Shown here: positions 8,053 through 11,708 of the stretch, one piece after another
How positions within the stretch are numbered: position 1 is the stretch's first letter
Layout of the letters: every line of letters begins with the position of its first letter
DNA from: Bacillota bacterium
GTDB lineage: Bacteria; Bacillota; Clostridia; Christensenellales; Borkfalkiaceae
Assembly (NCBI GenBank): GCA_003343995.1
Contig: QAKE01000074.1
Span: 1 to 11,708, forward strand
Direction of reading: 5' to 3'
Length of the DNA: 11,708 nt
Notes under the pieces: model-generated
What the model saw: only the letters and a program-made list of their open reading frames with translations
What the model was told of the DNA's origin: nothing
Databases searched by the model: none
Translations under genes and position numbers: made by a program

Positions 8053-8082
8053 ATATGAGAGCGGCAAAAACCGTTCTCATAT
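8053..8082 (-). promoter_or_regulatory. Inverted repeat in the rimP-nusA operon leader
   Basis: Bases 8053-8064 and 8071-8082 form a 12-bp inverted repeat with one imperfect pair and a 6-base loop. On the transcribed strand the loop is U-rich and the outer stem is AT-rich. It begins about 20 bases after the predicted transcription start and ends about 22 bases before the rimP ATG. It is not followed by a T-run, so it is not a terminator. It could be a protein operator, an RNase III-type processing site, or a stabilising 5' hairpin; the sequence alone does not decide. Confidence 0.6.
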
Positions 8083-8108
8083 TCCAGCATACGATATTCA
8101 GTGTCTGT

Positions 8109-8137
8109 ATTATAACACGTTTTTTACGATATTGCAA
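8109..8137 (-). promoter_or_regulatory. Sigma-A type promoter of the rimP-nusA-infB operon
   Basis: On the minus strand a TTGCAA -35 box (8137-8132) and a perfect TATAAT -10 box (8114-8109) are separated by 17 bases. The expected transcript start is near 8102, leaving a leader of about 72 bases before the rimP ATG. It lies in the AT-rich gap after the PolC-like gene. Confidence 0.85.
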
Positions 8138-8153
8138 GAAAAAACGCGCCTTT

Positions 8154-9695
8154 TTACAGCAAATCGGGCAACTTTTTTTTGCTTTTCATCATTTCTATGA
8201 ATACCTGCGCGGTGGCGTAGGCGTCCGAGAGGGCGCGGTGGTGCAAAAATTTCACGTTGTAATGCTCCGCGACGGTGTTGAGCTTATGGTTGGACAAGTC
8301 GGGCAGTATCTCACGCGCGAGCTGCAGCGTATCCGCCACTTTGTTACGGAAAAAGTAATCGAAGGGCTTGGCGTGCGCGCGGATAAACTTCACGTCGAAA
8401 TCGGCGTTGTGCGCCACGAGGATCGCCCCGTGGCAAAACTTGTAAAAATCGCCGACGACGTCCTTGAACGCGGGGGCGTCGGCGACCAGCGCGTCGTCGA
8501 TGCCGGTCAGCTCCACGATAAAATCGGAAATGTGCTGCTGCGGCTTGACGAGCGTTTGAAAAAGCTCGCATATCCTTCCGTTTTCGATCTTCACCGCGCC
8601 GATTTCGGTGATCTCGTCGCGGGTGACCTCCGTGCCCGTCGTTTCGATGTCGAATACGACGAAGGTATTGTCCGTCAGCGCGGCGGGCAGCGCCTCCGGC
8701 GCGTCGAAGAGGGAAACCTCCCGTACTTCCTCGGCGGGGCGCGGCTTTACGAGGGAATATTCCAGCGGCACGCCCTTGCCGCGCTTGGGCTCCGGCTTGA
8801 AATCCGCGGGAAAGGTGCAAAGGTTGATGCGCTCGAGCGTGAGCGAAAGCCTGTCCTTAAAATAATCGTACTTGCAGCGGGCGATGATCGCCTGCCCCGT
8901 TTCGATCCGGGCGACGCGCTCCGCCGTGTTCTTTTTGGTGAAATATACGCCGCTCGCCTTGCCGGTGCCGTCCTCGAAGTCGAATATGTAAAAGATTTTT
9001 CCGTTTTTGGTGGTCTTTTCCCGCTTGCCCGTCACCACGCCGCAGAGGGTGACCTCCCCCGCCTCGGCGGAGTCCTCGATATATACGGCGGTATCGGCGG
9101 CGGTAGCGTCGTCGATGACCACGACGTCGCTCACGCGAATCGCGCGTTTGTCGATGACGGAGAGCGACGACAGCCGTATTTCTCCGGCGGAAAGCTCCAC
9201 GTGCTCTTTTTGCTCCTTTTCCTCCGCCTCTCCCGCGAAGGAATCGCAGAAATTGCGTTCGAGGTAGGCGTCGATCTGCTTGAGCGTGCCGTTGCCCTTT
9301 ACGTAGGCGCAGGACGCGGGGATCATGCGCAGCTTATAGCGGAACAGCCCGTTCGCCCCCTCCGCCGAGATGTCCTCTTTGGAAAAATCGAAGGTGAGCG
9401 AGGGAAAGCTGCGTTCGATGAATTTGTAAACGGCGTTTCTCACGAGCTCCTCGTCGGCGACCACTTTGGAAATGACCGTCTGCACGAAGCGGAAACTTTT
9501 GGGCGCGGAATCCATGCAAAAATCCGCCACCTTCTGCTGCACATCTTCCGGCACGGTCCTTTCGCAGATAAAGCGGTAAACGACTTCTTTTTGCTCCTTT
9601 TTTACGTGAATGGAGCAGAGTTTTATGCCCGCAAGGCTGTCGTCGAGGGCGCGCACGTCCTCGATAAACGCCTTCGCGCCGCTTATTTTAAGCAA
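8154..9695 (-). CDS. PolC-derived protein: N-terminal region, OB fold and proofreading exonuclease only (no polymerase core)
   Basis: A 513-residue protein at the normal polC locus. Residues ~1-200 resemble the PolC N-terminal region (NI/NII). Residues ~213-290 form an OB fold (VTLCGVVTGKREKTTKNGK onward), which aligns with the B. subtilis PolC OB segment. After a linker (~295-344), residues ~345-505 are a DEDDh 3'-5' exonuclease with all ligands: D349 and E351 in FDIETTG, D432 in HNADFD, H486 and D491 in HRALSD. Canonical PolC (~1400-1450 aa) places this exonuclease inside a PHP domain and continues into the palm, fingers and thumb. Here both PHP halves and the polymerase are absent, and the gene ends cleanly after the exonuclease. 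The TTG start overlaps ispG by 13 bases. Proofreading in trans is an inference; a recent deletion or degenerate copy is the alternative. Confidence 0.85.
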   Translation of the reverse strand: MLKISGAKAFIEDVRALDDSLAGIKLCSIHVKKEQKEVVYRFICERTVPEDVQQKVADFCMDSAPKSFRFVQTVISKVVADEELVRNAVYKFIERSFPSLTFDFSKEDISAEGANGLFRYKLRMIPASCAYVKGNGTLKQIDAYLERNFCDSFAGEAEEKEQKEHVELSAGEIRLSSLSVIDKRAIRVSDVVVIDDATAADTAVYIEDSAEAGEVTLCGVVTGKREKTTKNGKIFYIFDFEDGTGKASGVYFTKKNTAERVARIETGQAIIARCKYDYFKDRLSLTLERINLCTFPADFKPEPKRGKGVPLEYSLVKPRPAEEVREVSLFDAPEALPAALTDNTFVVFDIETTGTEVTRDEITEIGAVKIENGRICELFQTLVKPQQHISDFIVELTGIDDALVADAPAFKDVVGDFYKFCHGAILVAHNADFDVKFIRAHAKPFDYFFRNKVADTLQLAREILPDLSNHKLNTVAEHYNVKFLHHRALSDAYATAQVFIEMMKSKKKLPDLL

Positions 9696-10723
9696 TTTTC
9701 TATCTCCTTGAAAAATTCGCGTTCCGCGTCCTCGTAAGCGACCTTTTTAAAGGGAACGCCCTTTTTGAAGATCATGCAGCAATCCTTGCCGCCGGCGATG
9801 CCGACGTCGGCGTCCGCCGCCTCGCCGGGACCGTTGACCACGCACCCCATCACCGCGATTTTGATGTGCTTTTTCACGTCGGCGGTGAACGCCTCCGTCT
9901 TTTCCGCAAATTCGATGAGGTTCCAGTCGCACCTGCCGCAGGTGGGGCAGGAAACGATTTCCGCGCAGTCGTTATCGAGCCCCACGCTGCGCAGAATGCG
10001 CTTTGCCGCGTAGATCTCCTCCACGGGGGGCGCGGAAAGGGAAACGCGCACCGTATCGCCGATGCCCTTTAAAAGAAGCGCGCCGATGCCCACGCTGTTT
10101 TTCACCACGCCGCTCATCAGCGTGCCCGCCTCCGTTACGCCGAGATGCAGGGGATAATCGACGGTTTTCGCCAGCATTTCGTACGCCTCCACCATGAGGC
10201 GCACGTCGGACGCCTTCACGGAAATGACGATATCCCGTACCCCGTGTCTTTCCAGCGCGCGCACGTTGTCCAAAGCGCTCTCCACCAGCGCGCGGGCGCT
10301 CCTGCCGTATCTGGCGAGGTGCTCCTTTTCGATGCTGCCGGTGTTCGCCCCCACGCGCACGGGGATTTTATGCGCCTTTACGCAGTCCGCCACGGCGGCG
10401 ATTTTATCCTCCCCGCCGATGTTGCCGGGGTTGATGCGCACCTTGTGCGCGCCGTGCTCCACCGAAGCGACGGCGAGGCGGTAATCGAAATGAATGTCCG
10501 CCACGAGGGGAATGTGCGTTTGCTCCCTGACGAGGGAAATCGCCTTCGCGTCCGCCTCGTCGCGCACGCAAAAGCGCGCGATATCGCACCCCGCCTTTTC
10601 CAGCGCGAGGATCTGCGAAACGGTGTTTTCCGTATCGCTCGGGCGGGTGGTCGTCATGCTCTGCACGGCGACGGGCGCGCCGCCCCCTATGTTTATGTTT
10701 CCTATCCGAACCGATTTACTCAT
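9683..10723 (-). CDS. ispG: 4-hydroxy-3-methylbut-2-en-1-yl diphosphate synthase IspG
   Basis: Iron-sulfur enzyme of the MEP isoprenoid pathway that reductively opens methylerythritol cyclodiphosphate to HMBPP, usually with flavodoxin or ferredoxin as electron donor. The 346 residues fit the short bacterial form: an N-terminal TIM barrel opening with VRIGNINIGGGAPVAVQSMT, then a C-terminal [4Fe-4S] domain. Cluster ligands are C259 and C262 in SCPTCGRC and C294 in VMGCVVNGPGEA, with conserved E301. These keep the same spacing as C270, C273, C305 and E312 of E. coli IspG. The ATG at 10723 is used although the only strong SD-like GGAGG lies 18 bases upstream. The stop lies inside the start of the PolC-like gene; ispG next to polC is common in Clostridia. 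Confidence 0.97.
   Translation of the reverse strand: MSKSVRIGNINIGGGAPVAVQSMTTTRPSDTENTVSQILALEKAGCDIARFCVRDEADAKAISLVREQTHIPLVADIHFDYRLAVASVEHGAHKVRINPGNIGGEDKIAAVADCVKAHKIPVRVGANTGSIEKEHLARYGRSARALVESALDNVRALERHGVRDIVISVKASDVRLMVEAYEMLAKTVDYPLHLGVTEAGTLMSGVVKNSVGIGALLLKGIGDTVRVSLSAPPVEEIYAAKRILRSVGLDNDCAEIVSCPTCGRCDWNLIEFAEKTEAFTADVKKHIKIAVMGCVVNGPGEAADADVGIAGGKDCCMIFKKGVPFKKVAYEDAEREFFKEIENCLK
9704..9709 (-). promoter_or_regulatory. Ribosome binding site deciding the TTG start of the PolC-like gene
   Basis: AAGGAG lies eight bases upstream of TTG at 9695-9693 and inside the last codons of ispG. No better-placed ATG exists nearby, so the non-standard start is preferred. The 13-base overlap with ispG suggests coupled translation. 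Confidence 0.75.
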
Positions 10724-10736
10724 AATCTTACTTTAT

Positions 10737-10746
10737 CATATCCTCC
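10737..10746 (-). promoter_or_regulatory. SD-like GGAGG and ATG upstream of ispG
   Basis: On the minus strand GGAGG (10746-10742) is followed after two bases by an ATG that opens a three-codon frame (Met-Ile-Lys-stop), out of frame with ispG. The GGAGG is 18 bases from the ispG ATG, too far for usual initiation, and too close to the first ATG. The overlapping TATGAT could also serve as a -10 box, but no matching -35 box was found. Confidence 0.35.
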
Positions 10747-10802
10747 GAAAAAATGCAATCGGGAGAAGACTTTTCGCGGATTTTTCCGCTTTCGCGCGGC
10801 GT

Positions 10803-11117
10803 TCAGTCTGCGTCCTCGTCCTGCGCCTCGATATAAAAGCTGACGGGACGGAACCCGTCGTTGCACGAAATCATGGCGGAGCGCGGGTTTTTCATCCAGC
10901 CGCCGTAAAAGTTTTCCCCGCCGTGCGCGAGCGCGAGCACGAAGGGCGATATACTCTCCCACGCGCTGTCGCAAAACCCCTCGGGCTTTTTCCAGCCCTC
11001 GGCGATAAACGTCTGCCCTTCAAAAAGATCGCAGGCGTGCTCGACGGGATTTTCGTATTTTTCCGACAGATCGGGATATTCCGCCTTCCGCATTACGGTG
11101 ATCTTGCATTTCTTCAT
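10803..11117 (-). CDS. TIGR04076 family protein of unknown function
   Basis: A 104-residue protein that matches, by recalled consensus, the TIGR04076 family common in Clostridia and other anaerobes: it starts MKKCKITVMRK, then has PCP/ACDLFEGQTFI-like and GWKKPEGFCDSAW blocks, a hydrophobic LALAHGG, and the ending CNDGFRPVSFYIEA. No enzymatic role is established. Several cysteines are present (C4, in ACDLF, GFCDSAW and SCNDG), but no clear metal motif is seen. It has no signal peptide and should be cytoplasmic. A good promoter lies just upstream and AAGGA seven bases before the ATG. About 80 bases without a terminator separate it from ispG, so ispG may be co-transcribed with it. It is not a usual partner of ispG, so a functional link is unproven. 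Confidence 0.8.
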   Translation of the reverse strand: MKKCKITVMRKAEYPDLSEKYENPVEHACDLFEGQTFIAEGWKKPEGFCDSAWESISPFVLALAHGGENFYGGWMKNPRSAMISCNDGFRPVSFYIEAQDEDAD

Positions 11118-11137
11118 ATCTTTTTCCTTTTCTTTTT

Positions 11138-11166
11138 ATTTTACCATTTTTTTCCGCGTTTGTGAA
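11138..11166 (-). promoter_or_regulatory. Promoter upstream of the TIGR04076 gene
   Basis: Minus-strand TTCACA (-35, 11166-11161) and TAAAAT (-10, 11143-11138) are 17 bases apart, and the -10 is preceded by TGG, an extended -10. The predicted start near 11131 gives a very short leader, with the ribosome binding site only a few bases from the 5' end. Confidence 0.7.
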
Positions 11167-11199
11167 GGGTTAAGGGCAAAATAATCGAAAAACGGCATC

Positions 11200-11231
11200 A
11201 AAAAAACGCGCCTCGCCTTCGGGAAGCGCGT
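11200..11231 (-). terminator. Rho-independent terminator after the interrupted gene
   Basis: A hairpin with ACGCGC (11206-11211) pairing to GCGCGT (11226-11231) is followed on the minus strand by seven T residues (11206-11200). It begins 12 bases after the stop of the truncated gene. The plus-strand side is also followed by a T-rich run, so it may work in both directions, although no plus-strand gene ends here. Confidence 0.8.
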
Positions 11232-11243
11232 CTTTTTTTCTTT

Positions 11244-11560
11244 TCAGCTTTCGTTGTTCTTTCTCAGCTGATATTTATAGAGGATTTCGTTGTAAAACGA
11301 GCCGAGATAGATCGGCATGTCGGGATCGGCGACGAAATCGTCGTACGCGGCAGCCGCGGGAATCGTATAATAATACCCGTCCACCGCCTTGATGACGTCG
11401 GTATAGTATCCGAGTTCCAAAAGCTCCTCGTCGGTGACGCCCTTCGCGGTGATTTCGAGATATTGCAGCTTGAGCGCGCTTTCCGCCTTCGCCTTGTCGT
11501 TGCGGCTCTTCACCAGCTTTTCTTCCACGGCGTTGTTGTACTTCAGCACGGCGTCGGTTT
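11244..11560 (-). pseudogene. C-terminal remnant of an unrecognised gene cut by an insertion sequence
   Basis: The open frame encodes 104 residues and ends NNES-stop, just before a terminator. Upstream it runs without a break to the tip of the insertion sequence (about 11560/11561), where the frame enters the element and meets a TAG within two codons. The remnant begins with a charged, probably helical stretch (EEKLVKSRNDKAKAESALKL), then an acidic, Tyr-rich tail (ELGYYTDVIKAVDGYYYTI...). No family is recognised. A GTG at 11549 could be read as a start, but it has no ribosome binding site, so the fragment is probably silent. The base composition and codon use match the host genes, which points to a resident gene split by the element. 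The N-terminal half should lie beyond the other end of the element. Confidence 0.7.
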
Positions 11561-11607
11561 TGGACTATAGTCAAGTAAATTTTGGAGCTGGAGCTAAACT
11601 AAAAAAG

Positions 11608-11637
11608 TGGACAAGAAAGGGAGAAAGATGATACAAT
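11608..11637 (+). promoter_or_regulatory. Predicted transposase promoter of the insertion sequence
   Basis: TGGACA (11608-11613) and TACAAT (11632-11637) are each one base from the sigma-A consensus and are 18 bases apart. The predicted start near 11644 leaves a short leader before AAGGAG and the ATG at 11666. Confidence 0.6.
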
Positions 11638-11665
11638 AAAATACACACAAAAGGAGCAACAAAAA

Positions 11666-11708
11666 ATGGCAACCGGAAACTATCCAAAGTACACCGACGA
11701 ATTCAAAA
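11666..11708 (+). CDS. Transposase OrfA-like protein, N-terminal fragment
   Basis: Only 14 codons are inside the window, reading MATGNYPKYTDEFK before the edge. AAGGAG (11651-11656) is nine bases upstream of the ATG, a good ribosome binding site. The 'YPKYTDEFK' opening is typical of the helix-turn-helix OrfA protein of IS3-type elements (compare the common 'KYTEEFK' start), which binds the terminal repeats and in full elements is joined to the DDE catalytic OrfB by a programmed frameshift. The assignment depends on this short match plus the surrounding element; neither OrfB nor the frameshift site is visible. Confidence 0.7.
   Translation, partial: MATGNYPKYTDEFK

Larger units (their letters stand above)
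11561..11708 (+). mobile_element. Left end of an insertion sequence, probably IS3 family (partial)
   Basis: The sequence changes abruptly at 11561 from GC-rich coding DNA to AT-rich DNA (53 of 148 bases are G/C by manual count). The tip starts 5'-TGGACTATAGTC and includes a perfect 10-base palindrome (11563-11572). A promoter, ribosome binding site and the start of a transposase-like frame follow. The other end, the right inverted repeat and the target duplication lie outside the window, so the exact boundary (11560 or 11561) is uncertain. Family assignment rests on the TG terminus and the encoded N-terminus. Confidence 0.75.

Noticed and set aside
8031..8090. A longer rimP beginning at the ATG at 8090.
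   Set aside because: It has no Shine-Dalgarno, adds 20 residues unlike RimP, and would turn the leader hairpin into coding sequence. The ATG at 8030 has GGGAG at good spacing.
8131..8153. A T-run just after the PolC-like gene as a Rho-independent terminator.
   Set aside because: The six T residues follow GGCGCG, but no upstream sequence pairs with it to make a stem. Part of this stretch also serves as the -35 region of the next promoter.
1435..9737. Several very long plus-strand open frames (for example 1435-2715, 2727-4814, 4896-6089 and 7863-9737).
   Set aside because: They lie exactly opposite well-identified genes. Their translations are Arg/His/Phe/Leu-rich with no recognisable domain, as expected from the complement of GC-rich codons. 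They have no convincing starts.
10771..10800. A hairpin (GCGGA/TCCGC) between the TIGR04076 gene and ispG as a terminator.
   Set aside because: The stem is only five base pairs and no T-run follows on the minus strand, so it would not terminate efficiently.
11244..11549. The fragment next to the insertion sequence as a complete 101-residue gene starting at GTG 11549.
   Set aside because: The frame is open further upstream right to the element tip, no ribosome binding site precedes the GTG, and the abrupt composition change indicates a truncated gene.

Overview
The window looks like a chromosomal stretch of a GC-rich bacterium of the class Clostridia (Bacillota). The gene order rimP-nusA-ylxR-ylxQ-infB-rbfA-nrnA-truB-ribF is the classic Gram-positive 'nus/infB' operon. 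A PolC-derived gene lies just upstream of rimP, and ispG (MEP isoprenoid pathway) lies upstream of that, as in many Clostridia. A gut or anaerobe origin is plausible but is only an inference. Every cellular gene is on the minus strand, so transcription runs from right to left.

Right end (11708 to about 11200): the first 148 bases of an AT-rich insertion sequence, probably IS3 family, reading on the plus strand. Its tip interrupts an unrecognised minus-strand gene, of which only the C-terminal ~104 codons and the terminator survive. Next (11166-8154): a small TIGR04076-type protein with its own good promoter, then ispG, then a 513-residue PolC-derived protein whose TTG start overlaps the end of ispG.

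The most striking feature is this PolC-derived gene. It keeps the PolC N-terminal region, the OB fold and an intact DEDDh proofreading exonuclease. It lacks the PHP domain and the whole polymerase core, ending cleanly after the exonuclease at the locus where full-length polC (~1400-1450 residues) normally sits. It may be a stand-alone proofreading subunit derived from PolC.

Left two thirds (8137-1): a strong promoter (TTGCAA-N17-TATAAT), a short leader with a near-perfect inverted repeat, then ten tightly packed genes: rimP, nusA, ylxR, ylxQ, infB, rbfA, nrnA, truB, ribF and the first nine codons of an endonuclease IV-like gene. Most junctions are overlaps or gaps of a few bases, so translational coupling is likely. 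The exception is infB-rbfA, where a perfect 12-bp GC hairpin sits between the genes. The operon joins ribosome maturation (RimP, RbfA), transcription elongation/termination (NusA), initiation (IF2), RNA-binding accessory proteins (YlxR, YlxQ), RNA turnover (NrnA), tRNA modification (TruB) and flavin cofactor synthesis (RibF). ylxP, found between infB and rbfA in Bacillus, is absent. No tRNA, rRNA, CRISPR array or phage gene was seen, and no gene-free stretch exceeds 300 bases.
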